DNA of 8,807 nucleotides from Nitriliruptorales bacterium (GTDB lineage: Bacteria > Actinomycetota > Nitriliruptoria > Euzebyales > Egibacteraceae). Below the pieces are notes generated by a model, which did not search any database, had not been told where the DNA came from, and worked only from the letters and a program-made list of their open reading frames with translations. How positions within the stretch are numbered: position 1 is the first letter of the stretch; each line of letters begins with the position of its first letter. Of the stretch, positions 1-5,864 are shown one piece after another. A program made the translations under genes and the position numbers. The DNA lies in contig SLAO01000129.1 of NCBI GenBank assembly GCA_007126835.1, forward strand, positions 1-8,807, given 5' to 3'.

Positions 1-146
1 GACACGCCGAGGTCCCACTCGGCCACGAGGCGCTGGGACCCAACGGGCTCCCCGTCGCGGACGTAGTCCTGGACGATCGCCTTCAAGATCGCCGCCTTGC
101 GGTCCTCCAGGCGGGGCACCATCCGCGGTTCGTCCACGGTGGACAT
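1..146 (-). CDS. hrcA: Heat-inducible transcription repressor HrcA, N-terminal part (gene cut by window edge)
   Basis: HrcA is a homodimeric repressor that binds CIRCE operators and silences groEL/dnaK-type chaperone genes until heat shock. Only the first 48 residues plus part of a codon lie in the window. After a short N-terminal extension (MSTVDEPRMVP) comes the winged-helix start typical of the family: DRKAAILKAIVQDYV at about 15-29, then GEPVGSQRLV, matching the usual 'R..IL.aiV.dYv..GePVGS..L' pattern. The ATG at 144-146 is chosen because a full Shine-Dalgarno (GGAGGTGA on the minus strand) lies 7 bases upstream; an internal ATG at residue 9 has no such site. It follows hemW on the same strand after 87 bases, a neighbourhood common in Actinobacteria. 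I see no CIRCE inverted repeat in that gap, so autoregulation is not supported by this window. Identification rests on the N-terminus and context only. Confidence 0.85.
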   Translation of the reverse strand, partial: MSTVDEPRMVPRLEDRKAAILKAIVQDYVRDGEPVGSQRLVAEWDLGV

Positions 147-153
147 CGGCCGG

Positions 154-161
154 TCACCTCC
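154..161 (-). promoter_or_regulatory. Shine-Dalgarno sequence of hrcA
   Basis: On the minus strand this reads GGAGGTGA, a full match to the 16S rRNA 3' end, with 7 bases to the ATG at 146-144. It fixes the hrcA start. It is the strongest ribosome-binding site in the window. Confidence 0.85.
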
Positions 162-198
162 TCTCCGCTCGCTGGTTGCATGATCGCACCGCGCCGAG

Positions 199-217
199 GG
201 CCCCTCAACGAAGGGCC
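199..217 (-). other. Small hairpin between hemW and hrcA
   Basis: The plus strand reads GGCCCCTC-AAC-GAAGGGCC, which folds into an 8-bp stem with one mismatch and a 3-base loop, 17 bases past the hemW stop. No T-run follows on the minus strand, so it is at best a pause or processing site rather than a clear intrinsic terminator. I see no CIRCE element and no convincing promoter in the rest of the 147-233 gap, which suggests hrcA is transcribed with hemW. Confidence 0.3.
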
Positions 218-233
218 GCACGCGCGCCGCTCG

Positions 234-1403
234 TCACGGCAGCAACGCCAGCGCCATCCCATCAACCCTGGCCAGGCCGTCCCGGGTCGCACGCAGCCGA
301 CCCGCCTCGTCGACCAGGAGGCCCGCCTGCACCAGGGTACCGAGTGCGGCCTCGTCGATCGGTGCAACCTCGTCGCGGGTCACGCCCTCGGTGATGCGCA
401 GGCCGGTCAGCAACCGTTCCGCGCGGTGCTGCTCGGAATCGACGATCTCGCTGCCACCGACCACGCGCCCGCTGCCTTCCACGCCGCGCAACCAGGCGCT
501 GGTCGCGCGGATCTCCCACCAGCGGCGACCGGCCCACCGCCCGTGCGCGCCTGCGCCGGCTGCGAGGTAGTCCCCGCCGCGCCACGTCGACAGGTTGTGG
601 CGACAGCGCGCGCCCGACCGCGCCCAGTTCGACACCTCGTAACGCTCCAGGCCGGCCGCCGCGAGCACGCTGGCGGCCACCTCCATGCGGTCGGCGGCGA
701 CGTCGTCGTCGGGGGCGGCCTTGGTGCCGGCTGCGACCTCCCGGGCGTAGGGGGTGTTGGGCGCCAGCGTCAACGCGTAGGCCGAGACGTGGTCGACGCC
801 GGCATCGAGCACGTCGGCCAGGCTTCGGCGCCACTGCTCATCGGTCTCACCCGGGGTGCCGTAGATCAGGTCGACGGCGACCTGGTCGACGCCCGCGGCG
901 CGCGCCGCAGCGATCGCCCGGGGCACGGTGTCGGGGTCGTGACGCCGTTCGAGCTGGTCGAGCACCGCGGTCGACGTCGACTGGGCGCCAAGCGACAACC
1001 GCGTGAGCCCCGCGTCGACCAGCGGCCGCAGGGCGCCGGCGTCGGTGACCGTCTCGGGGTTGGCCTCCACGGTGACCTCGACGTCTGGGGCCATCGGCAG
1101 CACAGCGAACACGCGGCGGAGGATCCCGGCGAGGTCGTCGGAGTCCAGCAGCGTCGGGGTGCCCCCGCCGATGAACACGCTGCCGAACACCGGCCAGGGG
1201 TCGCCGGCGCCGGCGAGCCGCCCGGGCTCGACCGCCCCGGGACCGGCAGCAGCGATCTGAGTGACCCGTCGTGACAGCGCCGCGGCGTAGCGCGTGCGCA
1301 GGGCGGCGTCGCTGCCCGTGGCGACGTTGAAGTCGCAGTACCCGCAGCGGTGCACGCAGAACGGCACGTGCAAGTACAGCCCCGGACGCGGGGCGGCGCG
1401 CAC
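234..1403 (-). CDS. hemW: Radical SAM heme chaperone HemW (coproporphyrinogen III oxidase-like)
   Basis: HemW binds a 4Fe-4S cluster, SAM and heme, and is thought to deliver heme to hemoproteins; it was long misannotated as HemN. The 389-residue protein has the usual length. Visible motifs are the radical SAM cluster CVHRCGYC (Cys16, Cys20, Cys23, i.e. CxxxCxxC), GGGTPTLL at about 79-86, EANPE at 113-117, SLGAQS at 137-142, DLIYGTPGET at 178-187, YEVSNWA at 255-261 and CRHNLSTW at 267-274. The fourth SAM-domain cysteine typical of true HemN oxidases is absent (HemN has CxxxCxxCxC; here position 25 is Phe), which favours HemW. The family's heme motif is usually written HNxxYW; here it is HNLSTW, with Thr for Tyr. 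The open frame reaches up to 1544 inside lepA, but I place the start at the GTG at 1401-1403, directly before the conserved domain and 6 bases after a GGGGGAGGA ribosome-binding site. Only 2 bases separate it from the lepA stop, so translational coupling is likely. Confidence 0.93.
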   Translation of the reverse strand: MRAAPRPGLYLHVPFCVHRCGYCDFNVATGSDAALRTRYAAALSRRVTQIAAAGPGAVEPGRLAGAGDPWPVFGSVFIGGGTPTLLDSDDLAGILRRVFAVLPMAPDVEVTVEANPETVTDAGALRPLVDAGLTRLSLGAQSTSTAVLDQLERRHDPDTVPRAIAAARAAGVDQVAVDLIYGTPGETDEQWRRSLADVLDAGVDHVSAYALTLAPNTPYAREVAAGTKAAPDDDVAADRMEVAASVLAAAGLERYEVSNWARSGARCRHNLSTWRGGDYLAAGAGAHGRWAGRRWWEIRATSAWLRGVEGSGRVVGGSEIVDSEQHRAERLLTGLRITEGVTRDEVAPIDEAALGTLVQAGLLVDEAGRLRATRDGLARVDGMALALLP

Positions 1404-1405
1404 GG

Positions 1406-3235
1406 TCAGTCCTCCCCCACAGAAAGCGCAGCAACGAAGGCCTCCTGGGGGATGTCCACAGCCCCCACGGACTTCATCTTCTTCTTGCCTTCCTTCTGGC
1501 GTTCCAGCAGCTTGCGCTTGCGGGTGACGTCCCCGCCGTAGCACTTAGCCAGGACGTCCTTGCGCCGCGCCTTGATCGTCTCGCGCGCGATGATCTTGGA
1601 GCCGATCGCGGCCTGGACCGGCACGTCGAACATCTGCCGCGGGATGAGCTCGCGCAGCTTGGCCACCATGGCCTTGCCGTACTCGTAGGCCTTGTCTCGG
1701 TGCACGATCGAGCTGAACGCGTCCACCGACTCGTTGTTGAGCAGGATGTCGACCCGGACGAGGTCCGCAGCGATGAGCCCCCCGGGCTCGTAGTCCAGCG
1801 ACGCGTACCCCCGCGTCTGCGACTTCAGGCGGTCGAAGAAGTCGAACACGATCTCGGCCAGGGGCAGCTGGTAGCGCAGCTCGACGCGTTCTTCGGTGAT
1901 GTACTCCATCTTTAGCATCTGCCCGCGGCGGGACTCGCACAGCTGCATCACCGCACCCACGTACGTCGAGGGGGTGATGATCATGCCCTCCACGACCGGC
2001 TCTCGGATCTCGGAGATCCGGTTGGGCGCGGGCAGCTCGGCGGGGTTGGAGACCACGAGCGAGGAGTCCTCGCCGGGCTGGCGCAGGCGCTCCTCCAGGT
2101 CGACCTCGTAGCGCACGTTCGGTGCGGTGGCCACCAGCGGGATGTCGTACTCGCGGTCGAGCCGCTCGGAGATGATCTCCATGTGCAGCATCCCGAGGAA
2201 TCCGCAGCGAAACCCGAACCCGAGGGCGACCGAGGTCTCGGGCTCGAACGTGAAGCTGGCGTCGTTGAGCCGCAGCCGCTCCAGCGCGTCTCGCAGGTCG
2301 GGGAAGTCCTCGCTGTCGACCGGGTACAGCCCGGTGAACACCATCGGCGTGGGCTCCCGGTAGCCCGGAAGCGGCTGCGGAGTGGGTGACCGGTGGTCGG
2401 TGACGGTGTCGCCGACGCGCGCCTGGTCGACCTCTTTGATCGCCGCGGTGAAGTAGCCGACCTCACCGGGTCCGAGCCGGTCGACGGGCTTGGGCTCCGG
2501 GCTGATGACCGCGAGCTCGTCGATCTCGTTGTGGAAGCCGGTGGCCATCAGGCGGACGTCCTGACCGGGCCACAGCTCGCCGTCGACGACCCGCACATAG
2601 GTGATCACACCGCGGTACGTGTCGTAGATCGAGTCGAAGATCAGCGCGCGGGTGTGCCCCCCCGGATCGGTGCTCGGGGCGGGGACGCGCTCGACGATGC
2701 GCTCGAGGAGCTCGCGCACACCCTCGCCGGTCTTGGCCGACACCGCGAGGATGTCATCGGGGTCGTCACCGAGCAGCGACGCGATCTCGGCGGCGATCTC
2801 CTCAGGACGTGCGGCGGGCAGATCGATCTTGTTCAGCACGGGGATGACCTCGAGGCCCGCCTCGATTGCGACGTAGAGGTTCGCGATGGTCTGCGCCTCC
2901 ATGCCCTGCACGGCGTCGACGAGCAGGACCGCGCCTTCGCAGGCGTTCATCGCGCGGCTGACCTCGTAGGAGAAGTCGACGTGACCCGGCGTGTCGATGA
3001 GGTTGAGGAGGTACTCGCCCCCATCCAGCGGCCGGTACGGCATCCGCACCGCCTGCGCTTTGATGGTGATCCCGCGTTCGCGCTCGAGGTCCATCCGGTC
3101 GAGGTACTGGTCGCGGAACGCGCGCGCCTCGACGAGCTCGGTGAGCTGCAGCATGCGATCGGCCAACGTCGACTTGCCGTGGTCGATGTGCGCGATGATC
3201 GCGAAGTTGCGGATGCGCTCGATCGGATAGGTCAT
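1406..3235 (-). CDS. lepA: Elongation factor 4 (LepA), ribosome-associated GTPase
   Basis: LepA is a translational GTPase related to EF-G that acts on ribosomes in the cytoplasm, proposed to back-translocate stalled ribosomes and to aid 30S biogenesis. At 609 residues it is full length. G-domain motifs are all present: G1 AHIDHGKST at 15-23, the switch I region with RERGITIKAQ at about 52-61, G3 DTPGHVDF at 81-88, G4 NKID at 135-138 and G5 SAK at about 166-168. The LepA-specific C-terminal domain is intact, with PRQMFDVPVQAAIGSKIIARETI, then CYGGDVTRKRKLLERQKEGKKK near the end. The ATG at 3233-3235 gives the standard N-terminus (IRNFAIIAHIDHGKST). No good Shine-Dalgarno precedes it, since the bases just upstream read CACTTTCC, so initiation may be weak or leaderless-like. 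It heads the lepA-hemW-hrcA set and is divergent from rpsT. Confidence 0.98.
   Translation of the reverse strand: MTYPIERIRNFAIIAHIDHGKSTLADRMLQLTELVEARAFRDQYLDRMDLERERGITIKAQAVRMPYRPLDGGEYLLNLIDTPGHVDFSYEVSRAMNACEGAVLLVDAVQGMEAQTIANLYVAIEAGLEVIPVLNKIDLPAARPEEIAAEIASLLGDDPDDILAVSAKTGEGVRELLERIVERVPAPSTDPGGHTRALIFDSIYDTYRGVITYVRVVDGELWPGQDVRLMATGFHNEIDELAVISPEPKPVDRLGPGEVGYFTAAIKEVDQARVGDTVTDHRSPTPQPLPGYREPTPMVFTGLYPVDSEDFPDLRDALERLRLNDASFTFEPETSVALGFGFRCGFLGMLHMEIISERLDREYDIPLVATAPNVRYEVDLEERLRQPGEDSSLVVSNPAELPAPNRISEIREPVVEGMIITPSTYVGAVMQLCESRRGQMLKMEYITEERVELRYQLPLAEIVFDFFDRLKSQTRGYASLDYEPGGLIAADLVRVDILLNNESVDAFSSIVHRDKAYEYGKAMVAKLRELIPRQMFDVPVQAAIGSKIIARETIKARRKDVLAKCYGGDVTRKRKLLERQKEGKKKMKSVGAVDIPQEAFVAALSVGED
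1410..1418 (-). promoter_or_regulatory. Shine-Dalgarno sequence of hemW inside the lepA end
   Basis: The minus strand reads GGGGGAGGA, lying within the last codons of lepA and 6 bases before the hemW GTG. It decides the hemW start over the longer open frame beginning at 1544. Confidence 0.75.
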
Positions 3236-3489
3236 GGAAAGTGGCGTCCGTGGGCTTGGGGGTCGGGTCTGCCGGCCCAGGTGGCCTCGACCCGAATGTG
3301 CTCCTGCCCGGCGATGCTATCGGTCCCCTCTCGGGCGCGCGCCGCGTCTCCACCGCCGGCGCCGGCGAGCTCGGCGCTGTGCTCGGGCCTGCAGGTAGCA
3401 AAGGCAGTGGTCGCGCATCCGACTGGAGTCCGCGCTGGCCCGCGGGGGACGTCGGGTGTGGGCTTGGGGCGGCCTCGTAGCGGCCTCGA
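3236..3489. other. Non-coding divergent region between lepA and the rpsT promoter
   Basis: Open frames cross this stretch on both strands, but none shows a conserved protein pattern or a ribosome-binding site; they follow from scarce stop codons at high GC. It should hold the minus-strand promoter for lepA. The only candidate I see is a TAGCAT -10-like hexamer on the minus strand (3314-3319, about 80 bases upstream of the lepA ATG), with no recognisable -35 box. I therefore do not call a lepA promoter. Confidence 0.5.
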
Positions 3490-3519
3490 TGGACACAGCC
3501 GCCGCGCGGTCGCTATCCT
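3490..3519 (+). promoter_or_regulatory. Predicted sigma-70-type promoter of rpsT
   Basis: A TGGACA box (3490-3495, one mismatch from TTGACA) and a TATCCT box (3514-3519, fits TAnnnT) are 18 bases apart. Transcription would start near 3526, giving a leader of about 105 bases before the rpsT ATG. The adjacent bases are far more GC-rich, so the two boxes stand out. This is inferred from consensus only. Confidence 0.6.
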
Positions 3520-3527
3520 TGCGCTTT

Positions 3528-3600
3528 GCCCCTGCCAGGGGCAGGTTCGACCGTGCGCCCTTGTGGGCCACGGCCGGCAGCGGAGTTGGCTCCGCTTTCT
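3528..3600 (+). promoter_or_regulatory. Structured leader RNA of rpsT with three consecutive hairpins
   Basis: Right after the predicted start site the transcript can form three back-to-back hairpins. Hairpin 1 is GCCCCT/AGGGGC (3528-3542, loop GCC); it competes with an overlapping alternative CCTGCC/GGCAGG (3531-3545, loop AGG). Hairpin 2 is CCGTG-c-GCCC/GGGC-CACGG (3551-3573), nine pairs with a single bulged C and a TTGT loop. Hairpin 3 is AGCGGAG/CTCCGCT (3579-3596, loop TTGG), followed by TTTCT, which resembles a short intrinsic terminator 36 bases before the ATG. The mutually exclusive hairpin 1 pair and the terminator-like hairpin 3 fit an attenuating or protein-sensing leader. S20 is known to control its own synthesis in E. 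coli, at the level of translation. A regulatory role here is inference. Confidence 0.5.
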
Positions 3601-3631
3601 GACCCCCGAGACCACGAGGACCGCTGTCGAC

Positions 3632-3892
3632 ATGGCCAACATCGCCAGTCAAATGAAGCGCAACCGCCAGAACATCGCCCGTCGGGACCGCAACCGGGCA
3701 GTGCGCAGCAACGTCAAGACGCACATGAAGCTGTTCCGCAAAGCCCTGGAGTCCGGTGACCGCGATTCTGCGTCCGAGGCCTACCACAAGGCCGCCCGGC
3801 GGCTCGACAAGGCTGCCGAGAAGGGCGTCGTGCACCGCAACTACGCGGCGAACAAGAAATCAAAGATGGCCAAGGCGCTAAACGAGCTCTAG
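3632..3892 (+). CDS. rpsT: Small ribosomal subunit protein S20
   Basis: S20 binds 16S rRNA near the base of the 30S subunit and is a primary assembly protein. The 86-residue product has the normal length and the expected pattern: MANIASQMKRNRQN at the N-terminus, a very basic helical body (NRAVRSNVKTHMKLFRKALE at 21-40), and the family signature toward the end, AAEKGVVHRNYAANKKSKMAK at about 61-81. The frame is open for more than 400 codons upstream, antisense to lepA, but the conserved N-terminus and the GAGGA ribosome-binding site at 3616-3620 (11 bases before the ATG) place the start at 3632. It has its own predicted promoter and a structured leader. The phosphatase gene follows after 15 bases and is likely co-transcribed. 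Confidence 0.98.
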   Translation: MANIASQMKRNRQNIARRDRNRAVRSNVKTHMKLFRKALESGDRDSASEAYHKAARRLDKAAEKGVVHRNYAANKKSKMAKALNEL

Positions 3893-3907
3893 CGGGACGG
3901 CCTTCAG

Positions 3908-4705
3908 GTGGGTTCCTCGAAGCCGCTGGCCAGCCGGTACGCGGGCATCGTGCTAGACATCGACGGCGTCTGCGTCCGCGGCAGGAGCACCATCCCCGGC
4001 GCGCCCGAGACCGTAGACGAGCTCCGCAAGCTCGGCATCGGGCTCGCCTTCGCGACCAACAACGCGTCGCGCACCCCTGCGGCCGTCGCCGCGCACCTGC
4101 GGGACGCGGGGTTCACCGTTGATGCGTCCGAGGTCGTCACGTCGGGACAGGCCGCCGCGCGTCTTTTGGCTCCGGGGGCCCGCTGCCTGGTCATCGGTAT
4201 GGAGGGGGTCCGAGAGCCCCTGCTCGAGCGCGGGTGCGTGATCACCGCCGACTACACCCAAGCCGACGCTGTCGTGGTCGGCATCGACACCCACCTGTCC
4301 TACGAGGACCTCGCGCTGGCAACCCTGGCGATCGGCCGGGGAGCGCGGTTGGTCGGCACGAACCCGGACCCGAGCTTTCCCAGCGAGCGGGGTCAGATCC
4401 CTGGCAACGGCGCCATCCTGGCCGCGTTGCGCACCGCGACCGGGGTCGATGCCGACATCGCCGGCAAACCACAAGCGCCGCTGTTCGAGGCTGCGGCAGA
4501 CCGGCTGCCAGACGGGCCGCTGCTCATGGTCGGCGATCGGCTCGACACCGATGTGCACGGCGCTGCCAAGCTGGGCTGGGACACGGCCCTGACGCTGACC
4601 GGCAGCACACACCGCGACATGGTTGCCTCAGCGGCGAGCGCGCCCACTTACGTGCTCGAATCCATCACAGACCTGCTCAAAGCGCCCACCGACACGGCGG
4701 CCTGA
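3908..4705 (+). CDS. HAD superfamily class IIA phosphatase (NagD-like, possible glycerol-3-phosphate phosphatase)
   Basis: The 265-residue protein is a HAD phosphatase with the class IIA cap. Motif I is DIDGV at 17-21 (Asp17 nucleophile, Asp19 acid/base), motif II is FATNNASRTP (Thr50), motif III is AGKP (Lys187) and motif IV is GDRLDTD at 209-215. Cap-region marks are VVTSGQAAARLL at about 76-87 and TNPDPSFPSERGQIPGNGAI at 151-170. From memory the overall pattern closely resembles the actinobacterial group containing mycobacterial Rv1692, a glycerol-3-phosphate phosphatase; substrate cannot be fixed from sequence, and nucleotide or pyridoxal phosphates remain possible. It starts at a GTG 15 bases after rpsT with only a weak GGGA-type ribosome-binding site, so it probably depends on the rpsT transcript. 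The enzyme should be cytosolic; no signal peptide or membrane segment is visible. Confidence 0.88.
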   Translation: MGSSKPLASRYAGIVLDIDGVCVRGRSTIPGAPETVDELRKLGIGLAFATNNASRTPAAVAAHLRDAGFTVDASEVVTSGQAAARLLAPGARCLVIGMEGVREPLLERGCVITADYTQADAVVVGIDTHLSYEDLALATLAIGRGARLVGTNPDPSFPSERGQIPGNGAILAALRTATGVDADIAGKPQAPLFEAAADRLPDGPLLMVGDRLDTDVHGAAKLGWDTALTLTGSTHRDMVASAASAPTYVLESITDLLKAPTDTAA

Positions 4706-4741
4706 CCTACCGCAACCCCCGGCATTGACGCCAGGCGCTTT

Positions 4742-4755
4742 GGCGGGCGCCCGCC
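4742..4755. repeat. 14-bp perfect GC palindrome after the phosphatase gene
   Basis: GGCGGGCGCCCGCC is its own reverse complement and folds into a 5-bp GC stem with a GCGC loop, 36 bases past the phosphatase stop. It has no T-run, so as a terminator it would be unusual; a GC-rich pause or Rho-linked end is possible. An overlapping alternative stem pairs 4734-4738 with 4747-4751. Confidence 0.45.
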
Positions 4756-4771
4756 GCCGGTCACCTCCGCT

Positions 4772-4824
4772 CGCTTGTCACAAAGACCACCCCCACCGGG
4801 CGCCAACGCGACACGCCAGCCCCA
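4772..4824. repeat. 53-bp direct repeat, copy 1
   Basis: This copy matches 4835-4887 at 50 of 53 positions, with no gaps and a 63-bp period; the differences are at 4780, 4795 and 4797. It starts CGCTTGTCACAAAGACC and ends ACGCGACACGCCAGCCCCAC. It lies in the convergent gap between the phosphatase and holA, where neither strand encodes a recognisable protein. On the plus strand it is strongly C-rich. No internal hairpin longer than about 4 bp is evident. Confidence 0.9.
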
Positions 4825-4834
4825 CCGCCCCGCC

Positions 4835-4887
4835 CGCTTGTCGCAAAGACCACCCCCCCAGGGCGCCAACGCGACACGCCAGCCCCA
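4835..4887. repeat. 53-bp direct repeat, copy 2
   Basis: This is the partner of the copy at 4772-4824, starting CGCTTGTCGCAAAGACC. Ten bases of C-rich spacer separate the copies, and this one ends 12 bases before the holA stop codon. The 63-bp period is a multiple of three, so translated shadows repeat every 21 residues, but I find no start site or family match that would make it coding. Confidence 0.9.
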
Positions 4888-4891
4888 ACGG

Positions 4892-4908
4892 CCCCGGCCT
4901 TACCGGGG
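4892..4908 (-). other. Hairpin spanning the holA stop codon
   Basis: CCCCGG-CCTTA-CCGGGG forms a 6-bp all-GC stem with a 5-base loop; the holA TAA (minus strand, 4900-4902) sits in the loop. There is no following T-run on the minus strand. It may help end or protect the holA transcript, but this is weak. Confidence 0.35.
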
Positions 4909-5856
4909 GTGACTCCGCGTCGCGATCGCCACCACCGTCTGCTCGAGAACCACCTCGGGCGGCAGGTCTGAGCCTTTGAGCGCCAGGTCGGCGTCGGCCA
5001 GATGCCGATACGCCCGCGTCAGATCGCCGGGCCCAAACGCGGCGAACGCACGCTTGAGGTGGCCGGCCTGCCCGCTGCTGATGCCCAGCCCCGTCTGTTG
5101 CTTGTTGGCCACCCCGCCCGCAACCGCGACGATCGCCCGGATGCGGTAGGCCAGCGCCCCGAGGACCATGACCGGCTCGTTGCCGGCGTCCAGGGCCCCT
5201 CGCAGCAGCCGGACGGCCTCGGCCGCGTCGCCTTCGCACATCGCGTCAGCTACCGCGAACGCTCCCCGGTTGCCATGGCCGACCACGATCTCGTCGACCT
5301 GAGCTGCGGTGACGGGGCCGGCGGGCGCCGCGGCCGCGACTTGCGCGGCCTTCTCCGTCAGGGCGCCCACGTCGAGACCGGCGTGATCGAGGAGCGACTG
5401 CACCGCGTCACCGTCGGCTTCGCGCCCGTGGCGGGCTAGCTCTGCGGCCGCCAAGCGCCGCCATGCGGCGACGTCCCAGTCGGCAGGCGGGGCGGCGTCG
5501 ATGCGCCCGCCGAGCTTGTCGATGCGCTGCGCCAGCGAACGGATCCGACCGGTCCCCGACGCGGTGAGCACCAACGTGCCCTCGGCCGGGGGCTGTTCGA
5601 GCAGTGCGCGCAGCTGCTGCTGGGCGTCGGCGCCCAGGCTCTGCGCGTCACGGATGCGAACTACGCGCGGGCCGCCGAACAGCGAGCCGGTCTGCAGATC
5701 CGGCAGACCCTGCTCGGCGACGTCGTCGGCGCGCACGTCGGTCAGTTCGATCTCGCCGCCGGCCGCCGCCCGCAGCTGGTCGATGATCCGGTCGGCCTCG
5801 CGGCGGACGAGGACCTCCTCAGGCCCCGTCACGAGGTAGGCGGCAGCAGAGGTCAC
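4900..5856 (-). CDS. holA: DNA polymerase III subunit delta (clamp loader)
   Basis: The delta subunit opens the beta sliding clamp within the clamp-loader complex at the replication fork. The 318-residue product has the usual length. It shows the family layout: the N-terminal YLVTGPEEVLVRREADRII (7-25) in place of a working Walker site; LQTGSLFGGPRVVRIRDAQSL at about 54-74, which contains the conserved segment contacting the clamp; a central lid region with WRRLAAAELARHG (132-144); and the C-terminal collar domain with FAVADAMCEGDAAEAVRLLRGAL (200-222) and VLGALAYRIRAI (231-242). Delta normally lacks ATPase motifs, and none are seen. The GTG at 5854-5856 is preceded by AGGTG at a 5-base spacing. 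The upstream phosphatase gene stops 8 bases before. comEC-holA proximity is common in bacteria, here with one gene inserted between. Confidence 0.93.
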   Translation of the reverse strand: MTSAAAYLVTGPEEVLVRREADRIIDQLRAAAGGEIELTDVRADDVAEQGLPDLQTGSLFGGPRVVRIRDAQSLGADAQQQLRALLEQPPAEGTLVLTASGTGRIRSLAQRIDKLGGRIDAAPPADWDVAAWRRLAAAELARHGREADGDAVQSLLDHAGLDVGALTEKAAQVAAAAPAGPVTAAQVDEIVVGHGNRGAFAVADAMCEGDAAEAVRLLRGALDAGNEPVMVLGALAYRIRAIVAVAGGVANKQQTGLGISSGQAGHLKRAFAAFGPGDLTRAYRHLADADLALKGSDLPPEVVLEQTVVAIATRSHPR

Positions 5857-5864
5857 GCCGGCAC

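Noticed and set aside
147..233. CIRCE operator before hrcA.
   Set aside because: No TTAGCACTC/GAGTGCTAA-like inverted repeat with a 9-base spacer is present in the gap.
180..1274. 364-codon plus-strand open frame opposite hemW.
   Set aside because: It mirrors hemW codons, has no ribosome-binding site or recognisable domain, and hemW carries all its family motifs.
3314..3319. TAGCAT on the minus strand as a lepA promoter -10 box.
   Set aside because: No -35-like box at a suitable distance; a single hexamer is too weak to call.
2393..3631. Long plus-strand open frame running in phase into rpsT, antisense to lepA (about 413 codons).
   Set aside because: lepA is a clear full-length gene on the other strand. 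The upstream part has no family pattern and no start site, and S20 begins at its normal N-terminus at 3632.
4772..4887. Possible CRISPR-like array.
   Set aside because: Only two copies with a 10-base spacer and a 53-bp unit; no cas genes and no further repeats.
4787..4899. G-quadruplex on the minus strand of the repeat region.
   Set aside because: G runs are frequent but four runs of three or more do not fall within normal loop lengths; only two-tetrad forms are plausible.
4623..4979. Plus-strand open frame across the 53-bp repeats with a 21-residue repeat (KDHPxRAPTRHASP).
   Set aside because: It overlaps both the phosphatase end and the holA end, lacks a ribosome-binding site, and the periodicity follows from the 63-bp DNA period.
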